From Mimachlamys varia (lineage: Eukaryota > Mollusca > Bivalvia > Pectinida > Pectinidae), in contig OX392527.1 of NCBI GenBank assembly GCA_947623455.1, positions 54,046,401 through 54,110,400 of the forward strand: 64,000 nt of DNA, in the 5' to 3' direction. Positions 36,210 to 49,424 of this stretch are shown here, piece after piece (position 1 is the stretch's first letter; each line of letters opens with the position of its first letter). The position numbers were made by a program, and so were the translations under genes. The notes beneath the pieces were generated by a model that was given only the letters and a program-made list of their open reading frames with translations, ran no database searches and had not been told where the DNA came from.

Positions 36210-39200
36210 AATATCTACAGTTGTTATATAGTTATAATATCTACAGTACTGTTGTAATATCTACAGTTGTAATATCTACAGTTGTAATATCTACAGTTGT
36301 ACAGTTGTAATATCTACAGTTGTATACAGTTGTAATATCTACAGTTGTATACAGTTGTAATATCTACAGTTGTATTATCTACAGTTGTAATATCTACAGT
36401 TGTAATATCTACAGTTGTATACAGTTGTAATATCTACAGTTGTATACAGTTGTAATATCTACAGTTGTATTATCTACAGTTGTAATATCTATAGTTGTAA
36501 TATCTACAGTTGTAATATCTATAGTTGTAATATCTACAGTTGTATACAGTTGTAATACCTACAGTTGTTTACAGTTGTAATATCTACAGTTGTTTACAGT
36601 TGTAATATCTACAGTTGTAATATCTACAGTTGTAATATCTACAGTTGTAATATCTACAGTTGTAATATCTACAGTTGTAATATCTACAGTTGTAATATCT
36701 ACAGTTGTACAGTTGTAATATCTACAGTTGTAATATCTACAGTTGTATACAGTTGTAATATCTACAGTTGTAATATCTACAGTTGTAATATCTACAGTTG
36801 TATACAGTTGTAATATCTACAGTTGTAATATCTACAGTTGTAATATTTACAGTTGTAATATCTACAGTTGTATACAGTTGTAATATCTACAGTTGTAATA
36901 TCTACAGTTGTAATATCTACAGTTGTACAGTTGTAATATCTACAGTTGAAATATCTACAGTACTGTTGTAATATCTACAGTTGTAATATCTACAGTTGTA
37001 ATATCTACAGTTTTAATATCTATAGTTGTATACAGTTGTAATATCTACAGTACTGTTTTAATATCTACAGTTGTAATATCTACAGTTGTATACAGTTGTA
37101 ATATCTACAGTACTGTTTTAATATCTACAGTTGTAATATCTACAGTTGTATACAGTTGTAATATCTACAGTACTGTTTTAATATCTACAGTTGTAATATC
37201 TACAGTTGTATACAGTTGTAATATCTACAGTACTGTTTTAATATCTATAGTTGTAATATCTACAGTTGTAATATCTACAGTTGTATACAGTTGTAATATC
37301 TACAGTACTGTTTTAATATCTATAGTTGTAATATCTACTGTTGTAATATCTATAGTTGTAATATCTACAGTTGTATACAGTTGTAATATCTATAGTGTGT
37401 ACAGTTGTAATATCTACAGTACTGTTGTAATATCTACAGTTGTAATATCTACAGTTGTAATATCTACAGTTGTAATATCTACAGTTGTATACAGTTGTAA
37501 TTTCTACAGTTGTAATATCTACAGTTGTAATATCTACAGTACTGTTGTAATATCTACAGTTGTAATATCTATAGTTATAATATCTACAGTTGTAATATCT
37601 ACAGTTGTAATATCTACAGTTGTAATATCTACAGTTGTAACATCTACAGTTGTAATATCTACAGTTGTAATATCTACAGTTGTTATATCTACAGTTATAA
37701 TATCTACAGTTGTAATATCTACAGTTGTAATATCTACAGTTGTATACAGTTGTAATATCTACAGTTGTATACAGTTGTAATATCTACAGTTGTATACAGT
37801 TGTATTATCTACAGTTGTATACAGTTGTAATATCTACAGTTGTAATATCTATAGTTGTAATATCTGTAGTTGTGTACAGTTGTAATATCTACAGTTGTAT
37901 ACAGTTGTAATATCTATAGTTGTATACAGTTGTAATTTCTACAGTTGTAATATCTACAGTTGTAATATCTATAGTTGTGTACAGTTGTAATATCTACAGT
38001 TGTATTATCTATAGTTGTAATATCTATAGTTGTGTACAGTTGTAATATCTACAGTTGTATACAGTTGTAATATCTACAGTTGTAATATCCATAGTTGTAT
38101 ACAGTTGTAATATCTACAGTTGTATACAGTTGTAATATCTACAGTTGTTATATCTACAGTTAAAATATCTACAGTACTGTTGTAATATCTACAGTTGTAA
38201 TATCTACAGTTGTAATATCTACAGTTGTAAACAGTTGTAATATCTACAGTTGTATTATCTATAGTTGTAATATCTATAGTTGTGTACAGTTGTAATATCT
38301 ACAGTTGTATACAGTTGTAATATCTACAGTTGTAATATCCATAGTTGTATACAGTTGTAATATCTACAGTTGTATACAGTTGTAATATCTACAGTTGTTA
38401 TATCTACAGTTAAAATATCTACAGTACTGTTGTAATATCTACAGTTGTAATATCTACAGTTGTAATATCTACAGTTGTATACAGTTGTAATATCTACAGT
38501 TGTTATATCTACAGTTGTATACAGTTTTAATATCTACAGTTGTATACAGTTGTAATATCTACAGTTGTAATATCTACAGTTGTAATATCTACAGTTGTTA
38601 TATCTACAGTTAAAATATCTACAGTACTGTTGTAATATCTACAGTTGTAATATCTACAGTTGTATACAGTTGTAATATCTACAGTTGTTATATCTACAGT
38701 TGTATACAGTTTTAATATCTACAGTTGTATACAGTTGTAATATCTACATTTGTATACAGTTGTAATATCTACAGTTGTATTATCTACAGTTGTAATATCT
38801 ACAGTTGTAATATCTACAGTTGTACAGTTGTAATATCTACAGTTGTATACAGTTGTAATATCTACAGTTGTATACAGTTGTAATATCTACAGTTGTATTA
38901 TCTACAGTTGTAATATCTACAGTTGTAATATCTACAGTTGTATACAGTTGTAATATCTACAGTTGTATACAGTTGTAATATCTACAGTTGTATTATCTAC
39001 AGTTGTAATATCTATAGTTGTAATATCTACAGTTGTAATATCTATAGTTGTAATATCTACAGTTGTATACAGTTGTAATACCTACAGTTGTTTACAGTTG
39101 TAATATCTACAGTTGTTTACAGTTGTAATATCTACAGTTGTAATATCTACAGTTGTAATATCTACAGTTGTAATATCTACAGTTGTAATATCTACAGTTG

Positions 39201-42200
39201 TAATATCTACAGTTGTAATATCTACAGTTGTAATATCTACAGTTGTACAGTTGTAATATCTACAGTTGTAATATCTACAGTTGTATACAGTTGTAATATC
39301 TACAGTTGTAATATCTACAGTTGTAATATCTACAGTTGTATACAGTTGTAATATCTACAGTTGTAATATTTACAGTTGTAATATCTACAGTTGTATACAG
39401 TTGTAATATCTACAGTTGTAATATCTACAGTTGTAATATCTACAGTTGTACAGTTGTAATATCTACAGTTGAAATATCTACAGTACTGTTGTAATATCTA
39501 CAGTTGTAATATCTACAGTTGTAATATCTACAGTTTTAATATCTATAGTTGTATACAGTTGTAATATCTACAGTACTGTTTTAATATCTACAGTTGTAAT
39601 ATCTACAGTTGTATACAGTTGTAATATCTACAGTACTGTTTTAATATCTACAGTTGTAATATCTACAGTTGTATACAGTTGTAATATCTACAGTACTGTT
39701 TTAATATCTACAGTTGTAATATCTACAGTTGTATACAGTTGTAATATCTACAGTACTGTTTTAATATCTATAGTTGTAATATCTACAGTTGTAATATCTA
39801 CAGTTGTATACAGTTGTAATATCTACAGTACTGTTTTAATATCTATAGTTGTAATATCTACTGTTGTAATATCTATAGTTGTAATATCTACAGTTGTATA
39901 CAGTTGTAATATCTATAGTGTGTACAGTTGTAATATCTACAGTACTGTTGTAATATCTACAGTTGTAATATCTACAGTTGTAATATCTACAGTTGTAATA
40001 TCTACAGTTGTATACAGTTGTAATTTCTACAGTTGTAATATCTACAGTTGTAATATCTACAGTACTGTTGTAATATCTACAGTTGTAATATCTATAGTTA
40101 TAATATCTACAGTTGTAATATCTACAGTTGTAATATCTACAGTTGTAATATCTACAGTTGTAACATCTACAGTTGTAATATCTACAGTTGTAATATCTAC
40201 AGTTGTTATATCTACAGTTATAATATCTACAGTTGTAATATCTACAGTTGTAATATCTACAGTTGTATACAGTTGTAATATCTACAGTTGTATACAGTTG
40301 TAATATCTACAGTTGTATACAGTTGTATTATCTACAGTTGTATACAGTTGTAATATCTACAGTTGTAATATCTATAGTTGTAATATCTGTAGTTGTGTAC
40401 AGTTGTAATATCTACAGTTGTATACAGTTGTAATATCTATAGTTGTATACAGTTGTAATTTCTACAGTTGTAATATCTACAGTTGTAATATCTATAGTTG
40501 TGTACAGTTGTAATATCTACAGTTGTATTATCTATAGTTGTAATATCTATAGTTGTGTACAGTTGTAATATCTACAGTTGTATACAGTTGTAATATCTAC
40601 AGTTGTAATATCCATAGTTGTATACAGTTGTAATATCTACAGTTGTATACAGTTGTAATATCTACAGTTGTTATATCTACAGTTAAAATATCTACAGTAC
40701 TGTTGTAATATCTACAGTTGTAATATCTACAGTTGTAATATCTACAGTTGTATACAGTTGTAATATCTACAGTTGTATTATCTATAGTTGTAATATCTAT
40801 AGTTGTGTACAGTTGTAATATCTACAGTTGTATACAGTTGTAATATCTACAGTTGTAATATCCATAGTTGTATACAGTTGTAATATCTACAGTTGTATAC
40901 AGTTGTAATATCTACAGTTGTTATATCTACAGTTAAAATATCTACAGTACTGTTGTAATATCTACAGTTGTAATATCTACAGTTGTAATATCTACAGTTG
41001 TATACAGTTGTAATATCTACAGTTGTTATATCTACAGTTGTATACAGTTTTAATATCTACAGTTGTATACAGTTGTAATATCTACAGTTGTAATATCTAC
41101 AGTTGTAATATCTACAGTTGTTATATCTACAGTTAAAATATCTACAGAACTGTTGTAATATCTACAGTTGTAATATCTACAGTTGTATACAGTTGTAATA
41201 TCTACAGTTGTTATATCTACAGTTGTATACAGTTTTAATATCTACAGTTGTATACAGTTGTAATATCTACATTTGTATACAGTTGTAATATCTACAGTTG
41301 TATTATCTACAGTTGTATACAGTTGTGATATCTACAGTTGTAATATCTACAGTTGTAATATCTACAGTTGTAATATCTATAGTTGTAATATCTATAGTTG
41401 TATACAGTTGTAATATCTACAGTTGTATACAGTTGTAATATCTACAGTTGTAATATCTATAGTTGTATACAGTTGTAATATCTACAGTTGTATACAGTTG
41501 TAATATCTATAGTTGTAATATCTATAGTTGTATACAGTTGTAATATCTATAGTTGTATTATCTACAGTTGTATACAGTTGTAATATCTACAGTTGTAATA
41601 TCTATAGTTGTATACAGTTGTAATATCTACAGTTGTAATATCTACAGTTGTATACAGTTGTAATATATACAGTTGTATACAGTTGTAATATCTATAGTTG
41701 TATACAGTTGTAATATCTACAGTTGTATACAGTTGTAATATCTATAGTTGTAATATCTATAGTTGTATACAGTTGTAATATCTATAGTTGTATACAGTTG
41801 TAATATCTACAGTTGTATTATCTACAGTTGTATACAGTTGTAATATCTACAGTTGTAATATCTATAGTTGTATACAGTTGTAATATCTACAGTTGTAATA
41901 TCTGTAGTTGTGTACAGTTGTAATATCTACAGTTGTATACAGTTGTAATATCTATAGTTGTATACAGTTGTAATTTCTACAGTTGTAATATCTACAGTTG
42001 TAATATCTATAGTTGTGTACAGTTGTAATATCTACAGTTGTATTATCTATAGTTGTAATATCTATAGTTGTGTACAGTTGTAATATCTACAGTACTGTTG
42101 TAATATCTACAGTTGTAATATCTATAGTTGTAATATCTACAGTTGTAATATCTACAGTTGTATACAGTTGTAATATCTACAGTTGTAATATCTACAGTTG

Positions 42201-42393
42201 TAATATCTACAGTTGTAATATCTATAGTTGTGTACAGTTGTAATATCTACAGTTGTTATATCTACAGTTGTTATATCTGCAGTTGTAATATCTATAGTTG
42301 TGTACAGTTGTAATATCTATAGTTGTGTACAGTTGTAATATCTATAGTTGTGTACAGTTGTAATATCTACAGTTGTAATATCTACAGTTGTGT
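36210..42393. repeat. 15-bp minisatellite array, 6.2 kb
   Basis: The basic unit is 15 bp, tgtaatatctacagt, interspersed with a nine-base tgtatacag form and variants (tactgt, tatagt, tgttatatct, taaaatatct). The variant order between about 36270 and 38790 recurs between about 38793 and 41310 with an offset of 2523 bp and very few differences. A shorter block (about 38041-38160) repeats about 240 bp later inside it. Open frames of 76-127 codons follow from the unit length being divisible by three (VVIST, CNIYS) and are not genes. Confidence 0.98.
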
Positions 42394-44295
42394 GTAGAGG
42401 TAACACTTTAAGGTTTATTTGTGAAGTTGCCTTTCTTATAAATAAACAATCATAAATACATTACTAAGGGGTGCAGCTTTAAACTGCACAGAATACAATA
42501 TGTACAGTTTTTAATCATCGTCTGCTTAAACACAAAGCTTAATTTCCTTTACCAGAGAATGCCTAGCCAAATTTGGTTTAAATACCGATACAAAATATAG
42601 CCGAAAGATGTTTTTTAACCAACCGTTTTTTTGCCTTGCTCCTTCCAACTTTTCGTGACTTTAAGCATGTGAAAGGAAAACGTTAGTGGATGGCGAAAGC
42701 AGATACCTCAGCATAGAATTGAAATGTTTTAAGTTTCTATTTGGGCCAACTAAGACTTGATGAGTTCATGATCATGACATATTGGATAAATCATTGCCCC
42801 AGACCTCCGAGAAATAACAAAAAAAATAATTCAGAAAAGATTCTAAGGACTATGAGGAGGATAATAAAAGAATATTTCATAAAAGTCTTGAATCTTTGAA
42901 GCCAAAAATTGAAAGAAAAACAATTTTTTTTCCTTGAGAAAAAATCATAAATTAATAAGACTTAAAGTAGATAACACATTTACATTAGAGACTAGCTACT
43001 TAAATGTGCATAATTTTAGTGCATCACAAAAAAATCAAATTAAAAAACTTAAAAGTAGTTTGGTATAATGTAGAAGATCTATGTAAGTATATAATGTGTA
43101 AAGTCAAAGACATTGGTGCATTGAGCTGATAATCAGCCCCTCAATCTAAACAAGGGTGCCCCCCTACCCCTCCTGATCAGATAGTAGCCTTATACCTTGA
43201 TCTTTATATACTGGTCTACCATCACTAAAGCCAGGTTTATTTGTACAGATAATATTCAATCAATTTTAAAGATGTTTTGTTTCTGGAATCTTTGTATGAT
43301 GTCTGTAAATCAGGCTAATGAGTACATCCCGATTTCATTTATCTATCCCATTGATATCCTTTGCATGTCTAAACTAAAAGCATGTGAATTATCAGGAACA
43401 CATTTTGAATTTGAAACAAGTTTTAAAATGTCTACAAAAATGCATTACATCTTTTCTCTTTTCTTACGCACATCTCTTTAATGGATATTATTCTAACACA
43501 AAATAAGCTAATATAGATGATTTTCCCATTTTCTGGCCAGTAGCTGTACTATGTTGTTCGCTAGCAAATACTTAAGTTCGGGGAGGCCCAAACGAGGTAT
43601 TAATAATTATTGGCACGGACTTATAGATACACCATGATACTCTATGCCAGCTACATATATACAACCACAAGCGCTAGCCCTTCTTTTCAGTGTTACCCCT
43701 CTGGCTGGCCTCATTAATGGTCTTACATCGATGCTCGCTTCACAATGCCATGTCAGTTTCACCTCGCCATGTCAGTTTCACCTCGTAGCTTGCCGATTTC
43801 GTCATGCGATCCGCCATGTGACAATTTCCACACCCCACTTCCATCATAACAAACTTGACTAAAACATGTGTTATATGTGTATGATTTCACTGGTTGTATC
43901 ACCTTTATTTTGGATGTAGGCAAACAAGAAATGGATGCTTATTGTTGAAATCAACAAGTTTCATTGTAAAACTTACTGTCATATTGGCCATAATATCGAT
44001 TCATGTAGTGAACATGTACCTCTGTATCTCTGTTAGGAGAACGATCGGCTCTCGTATATGAACTGTCCGCTATGTTCGGGTCACACTGCCATGTTCGGGT
44101 CACATTTACTCAGATCATGTGATTACACAGGATGAGAAAGGGATGTGTTTACGAAAGATAATATATGAATTGCAACGGGTCGAATAATTGTTTGACGATA
44201 CTAATTATTTGCAATATTTGCTTAAACTTTTATTGAAAGTGTTAGTTTTATGATATATTTTCAGGAAATGCAGCATTTAATAAGATTTTTTAACA
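42394..44295. other. Unique DNA, no supported gene
   Basis: AT-rich to about 43500, then a GC-richer segment at about 43560-43860 with small tandem duplications (ccatgtcagtttcacctcg twice) and, near 44070-44105, tgttcgggtcac twice. Frames at 43197-43481 (TTG start) and 43644-43862 have no recognisable domain. The GC-richer segment could be a promoter or an old element, but nothing decides it. Confidence 0.4.
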
Positions 44296-44990
44296 GTGAT
44301 TTTTAGCTTATGTGATGGTGCGGCGTTTGTCGTCCGTCCGTCCTGCGTCCGTGAACTTTTTTCTTTAAAGACTTCTAAAATACCAAAAGGCCTAATGACA
44401 TGAAATTTGGCTGGTAGCTTTCTTGGAAGGAGCTGAACAAAGTTTGTGAAAAAAATCACTTTGACCTACTTTCAAGGTCACAGGGGTATAAAATGTCAAC
44501 CCCTTCAAACAACTTCTTCTGAAATACCGTCAGGCATAGAAACCTCATATTTGACTGGAAAGCTTCCTTGGATGAAGCCGAATAAAGACTTCTTCTAATA
44601 AAGCAAAACCTCCAGAAGCATGATATTTAGCTGAAAGGTTTCTTGGATGAAGCCCAACAAAGTTTGCGAAAAAGATATTACCTTGACCTATATTCAAGGT
44701 CACCATGAGTGAGTCAAATCTATTATAACCTTTAAACAACTTCTTCTGAAATACTAAAAGCCCTAGAATCATGATATTTGACTGAAAAGTTCCTTTAAGT
44801 TGGAAGAAGCCCGACACAGTTTGCAAAAAGAAATGACCTTGACATATATTCAAGGTCAGAAGGGTTATATCTGTTAAAGCCTTCAAACAACTTCTGATGA
44901 AATACCAAAAGCCCTAGAAGCATGATATTTGGCTGAAATATTGGATGAAGCCCAACAAAGTTTGCGAAAAGAAATTACCTTATTTTATGT
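44296..44990 (+). mobile_element. Truncated pearl-like element, units of about 150 bp
   Basis: Same family as 49425-50914. It starts with gtgatttttagc, then gatggtgcggcg and a gtccgtccgtcc microsatellite, then about four units of about 150 bp containing gaccttgacctatattcaag, gtcacaggggt, caacttcttctgaaatac, ctagaagcatgatatttggc and gaagcccaacaaagtttgcg. It stops in the middle of a unit and lacks the hairpin-CTTGTT end, so its 3' part is lost. The minus-strand frame at 44545-44886 is a shadow of the repeat units. Confidence 0.75.
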
Positions 44991-45702
44991 TGAGGGAAGA
45001 AGAGGTATGATCAGGTGAAGTTGGACAAAGAGAAAGGATGTGAAGAGAGCTTGAGGGAGAAAGAAGGAAGAACTTTCAGAAAAGAAGAGGAATTAATAAG
45101 TGAAAGAATGTTAAGAGAGAAGGGAGAAAAAAAGATAGACAGCAGTAATTGTTAAGTGGGAGATGTTCAATGACAATTTCAATTGAATAGCTTCAGCACC
45201 GGTTGTATGTGATCAGGAACGGACTAGATTTTTATCTTTTTAATTTGTATGGGCTCTGTAATTGTCATGTTGAAAATGTCTGCATTCGTGAGTGCATGTA
45301 GTTTTGAGAGCAATAAAAAAGCATGCATTCCGTGTGTAGTGTGGTCTGCTGTTGGTGATCCCTTAGACTGATACAATCTATGTGTCATAGCTAGATCATA
45401 GGGCTGTAGGCGTTCTATATCACTGTCAGACATATTGGGGTACTTATGCTTTAGTATAAGTTGTAACCATACATAATACACAATTGTTAGCAGCTTTGAC
45501 AAGTATTTCGTAAAAAGAAAATCTTACTTTGCGAGACAAATACGTAATATTTAATTCAGCTCATCTAGATAGGGATTGAATCCCTGGACTTTAAATTGTT
45601 ATACTTTCCTTCCCAATAAACAGAGTTTCCATGACAAAGGAGGTGTAGACAAACAACATTTTCTACAGAAATATCCAGGGATAAATTAAGGGGAGATTAT
45701 AC
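44991..45702. other. Spacer with purine-rich tract
   Basis: Positions 44990-45150 are strongly purine-rich on plus (agggaagaagagg, gagagcttgagggagaaaga). A 92-codon minus-strand frame at 45224-45502 follows; it starts with TTG and reads SKLLTIVYYVWLQLILKHKY early on. It is moderately protein-like, with a weak acceptor-like site upstream, but I do not recognise it and would not call a gene. Confidence 0.35.
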
Positions 45703-46604
45703 TAGCGAGGTTACTGTATGGTATAACTTCGTGTGGTTACCATAGTGCATTAATCATAACCTGATGAGGTTACTGTATTGTATAACTTCGTGTGGTTACC
45801 ATAGTGCATTAATTATAACCTGGTGAGGTTACTGTATTGTATGGCTTAGTGTGGTTACCATAGTGCATTAATCATAACCTGATGAGGTTACTGTATGGTA
45901 TAACTTCGTGTGGTTAATAATGCATTAATTATAACCTGGCGAGGTTACTGTATTGTATGGCTTCGTGTGGTTACCATACTGCATTAATTATAACCTGGTG
46001 AGGTTACTGTATTGTATGGCTTAGTGTGGTTACCATACTACATTAATTATAACCTGGCGAGGTTACTGTATTGGTTAACTTTGTGTGGTTACCATACTGC
46101 ATTAATTATAACCTGGTGAGGTTACTGTATTGTATGGCTTAGTGTGGTTACCATACTGCATTAATTATTACCTGACGAGGTTACTGTATGGTATAACTTC
46201 GTGTGATTACCATACTGCATTAATTATAACCTGGTGAGGTTACTGTATTGTATGGCTTAGTGTGGTTACCATACTGCATTAATTATAACCTGACGAGGTT
46301 ACTGTATGGTATAACTTCGTGTGGTTACCATGACACATTAATTATAACCTGATGAGGTTACTGTATTGTTTAACATCGTGTGGTTACCATACTGCATTAA
46401 TTATAACCTGGCGAGGTTACTGTATGGTATAACTTCGTGTGGTTACCATGACACATTAATTATAACCTGATGAGGTTACTGTATTGTTTAACATCGTGTG
46501 GTTACCATACTGCATTAATTATAACCTGGCGAGGTTACTGTATTGTATGGCTTCGTGTGGTTACCATATAGTGCATTAATTATAGCCTGACGTCATGTTA
46601 CTGC
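45703..46604. repeat. 60-bp minisatellite array, about 15 copies
   Basis: Units of 59-60 bp: gaggttactgtattgtatgg, cttcgtgtggttaccatact, gcattaattataacctgg. Variants are tgtatggtataacttcg, acacattaat and acatcg. A two-unit block with catgacacattaat and gtttaacatcg is duplicated about 119 bp apart near 46290-46530. Confidence 0.96.
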
Positions 46605-46729
46605 ATGCTGATATATGTATAGTGTATCACTTTGGGAGGTGTCACAACAACAACTACAACTCCACTACATAAACCTTGGCTACGTGGTATCTAACTATTT
46701 ATAACAAATGTTTCATCTTGATGTATAGA
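46605..46729. other. Short unique spacer between arrays
   Basis: Includes a small caacaacaactacaact stretch. Nothing else was seen. Confidence 0.4.
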
Positions 46730-49158
46730 TTTTGGAGTATGAAGGGTGCAGTAAGTGTGGTGTAAGTGACAAGTGTTTTACCTTTGGAGTATGAAGGGTG
46801 CAGTAAGTGTGACTGTAAGTGACAAGTGTTTTACCTTTGGAGTATGAAGGGTGCAGTAAGTGTGACTATAAGTGACGAGTGTTTTACCTTTGGAGTATGA
46901 AAGGTGCAGTAAGTGTGACTGTAAGTGACAAGTGTTTTACCTTTGGAGTATGAAGGGTGCAGTAAGTGTGACTGTAAGTGACAAGTGTTTTACCTTTGGA
47001 GTATGAAGGGTGCAGTAAGTGTGACTGTAAGTGACGAGTGTTTTACCTTTGGAGTATGAAGGGTGCAGTAAGTGTGACTGTAAGTGACAAGTGTTTTACC
47101 TTTAGAGTATGAAGGGTGCAGTAAGTGTGACTGTAAGTGACAAGTGTTTTACCTTTGGAGTATGAAGGGTGCAGTAAGTGTGACTGTAAGTGACAAGTGT
47201 TTTACCTTTGGAGTATGAAAGGCGCAGTAAGTGTGACTAAGTGACAAGTGTTTTACCTTTGGAGTACGAAGGGTGCATTAAGTGTGACTAAGTGACAAGT
47301 GTTTTACCTTTGGAGTACGAAGGGTGCAGTAAATGTGACTGTGACGAGTGTTTTACCTTTGGAGTACGAAGGGTGCAGTAAGTGTGACTGTGAGTGACAA
47401 GTGTTTTACCTTTGGAGTATGAAGGGCGCATTAAGTGTGACTGTAATTAGTAACAAGTGTTTTACCTTTAGAGTATGAAGGGTGCAGTAAGTGTGACTGT
47501 GACGAGTGTTTTACCTTTGGAGTATGAAGGGTAGAGTAAGTGTGACTGTAAGTGACGAGTGTTTTACCTTTGGAGTACGAAGGGTGCATTAAGTGTGACT
47601 AAGTGACAAGTGTTTTACCTTTGGAGTACGAAGGGTGCAGTAAATGTGACTGTGACGAGTGTTTTACCTTTGGAGTACGAAGGGTGCAGTAAGTGTGACT
47701 GTGAGTGACAAGTGTTTTACCTTTGGAGTATGAAGGGCGCATTAAGTGTGACTGTAATTAGTAACAAGTGTTTTACCTTTAGAGTATGAAGGGTGCAGTA
47801 AGTGTGACTGTGACGAGTGTTTTACCTTTGGAGTATGAAGGGTGCAGTAAGTGTGACTAAGTGACGAGTGTTTTACCTTTGGAGTATGAATGTTGCATTA
47901 AGTGTGACTGTAAGTGACGAGTGTTTTACCTTTGGAGTATGAAGGGTGCAGTAAGTGTGACTGTGACGAGTGTTTTACCTTTAGAGTATGAAGGGTGCAG
48001 TAAGTGTGACTGTAAGTGACGAGTGTTTTACCTTTGGAGTATGAAGGGTACATTAAGTGTGACTGTAAGTGACGAGTGTTTTACCTTTGGAGTATGAAGG
48101 GTGCAGTAAGTGTGACTAAGTGACAAGTGTTTTACCTTTGGAGTATGAATGTTGCATTAAGTGTGACTGTAAGTGACGAGTGTTTTACCTTTGGAGTATG
48201 AAGGGTGCAGTAAGTGTGACTGTAAGTGACGATTGTTTTACCTTTGGAGTATGAAGGGTGCAGTAAGCGTGACTGTAAGTGACGAGTGTTTTACCTTTGG
48301 AGTATGAAGGGTAGAGTAAGTGTGACAGTAAGTAACTATTGTTTTACCTTTGGGGTATGAAGGGCACAGTAAGTGTGACTGTAAGTGACAAGTGTATTAC
48401 CTTTTGAGTATGAAGGGCACAGTAAGTGTGACAGTAAGTAACTATTGTTTTACCTTTGGAGTATGAAGGGTAGAGTAAGTGTGACAGTAAGTAACTATTG
48501 TTTTACCTTTGGAGTATGAAGGGCACAGTAAGTGTGACTGTAAGTGACAAGTGTATTACCTTTTGAGTATGAAGGGCACAGTAAGTGTGACTGTAAGTGA
48601 CGAGTGTAATACCTTTGGAGTATGAAGGGTGCAGTAAGCGTGACTGTAAGTGACAAGTGTTTTACCTTTAGAGTATGAAGGGTGCAGTAAGTGTGACTGT
48701 AAGTGACGAGTGTAATACCTTTAGAGTATGAAGGGTGCAGTAAGTGTGACTGTAAGTGACGAGTGTAATACCTTTGGAGTATGAAGGGTGCAGTAAGTGT
48801 GACTGTAAGTGACAAGTGTTTTACCTTTGGAGTATGAAGGGTGCAGTAAGTGTGACTGTAAGTGACAAGTGTTTTACCTTTGGAGTATGAAGGGTGCAGT
48901 AAGTGTGACTGTGACGAGTGTTTTACCTTTAGAGTATGAAGGGTGCAGTAAGTGTGACTGTAAGTGACAAGTGTTTTACCTTTAGAGTATGAAGGGTGCA
49001 GTAAGTGTGACTGTAAGTGACGAGTGTAATACCTTTGGAGTATGAAGGGTGCAGTAAGTGTGACTGTGAGTGACAAGTGTTTTACCTTTGGAGTATGAAA
49101 GGTGCAGTAAGTGTGTCGTAAGTGACGAGTGTTTTACCTTTGGAGTATGAAGGGTGCA
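46730..49158. repeat. 53-bp minisatellite array, about 45 copies (left part)
   Basis: Units of about 48-56 bp: ggagtatgaagggtgcagta, agtgtgactgtaagtgacaa, gtgttttacctttt. Length varies by loss of gtaa or agtgac. The variant order ggtgcattaagtgtgacta, cagtaaatgtgactg, cgcattaagtg, aattagtaac repeats with an offset of about 311 bp (from 47280 and 47591). The array is cut at 49158 by the TIR element, and about one more unit follows at 52991. The minus-strand frame at 48495-49076 (YCTLHTPKVKH phrases) is a by-product. Confidence 0.97.
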
Positions 49159-49200
49159 GCCTGTACGAAATAGTCCGGCCGTATTGGAGCAGGATTTTTT
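49159..49200 (+). repeat. Left terminal inverted repeat of the TIR element
   Basis: GCCTGTACGAAA followed after four bases by CCGG-CCGTA and then AGCAGGA. It pairs with 52943-52990. Confidence 0.75.
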
Positions 49201-49424
49201 TTTCAAAACCCGTATGGAATACTGTCCAGCACAATAATCTTGACAACAAGGAAATCCATACGGGTCATGGCAGGAATTTGACACGGAATATTCAAATGAG
49301 CCAATACGGATTTCCAAATTTGGAAAATCCGTCCGGAAAAATGCAAGCCAAGGACCTGCTCCAAGACGTGCATATTTTTAAATTCCGCACCGATTTATAA
49401 AATCCATATGGATATTATCTAGGC

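Noticed and set aside
36210..42393. Frames such as VVISTVVIST and YSCNIYSCN as low-complexity proteins
   Set aside because: The 15-bp unit is a multiple of three. Frames break wherever the nine-base variants shift or a stop appears, which is not what selection for a protein would leave.
46730..49158. Minus-strand 193-codon frame in the 53-bp array
   Set aside because: The unit length varies by several bases, so the frame drifts through phases. It is a shadow of the repeat.
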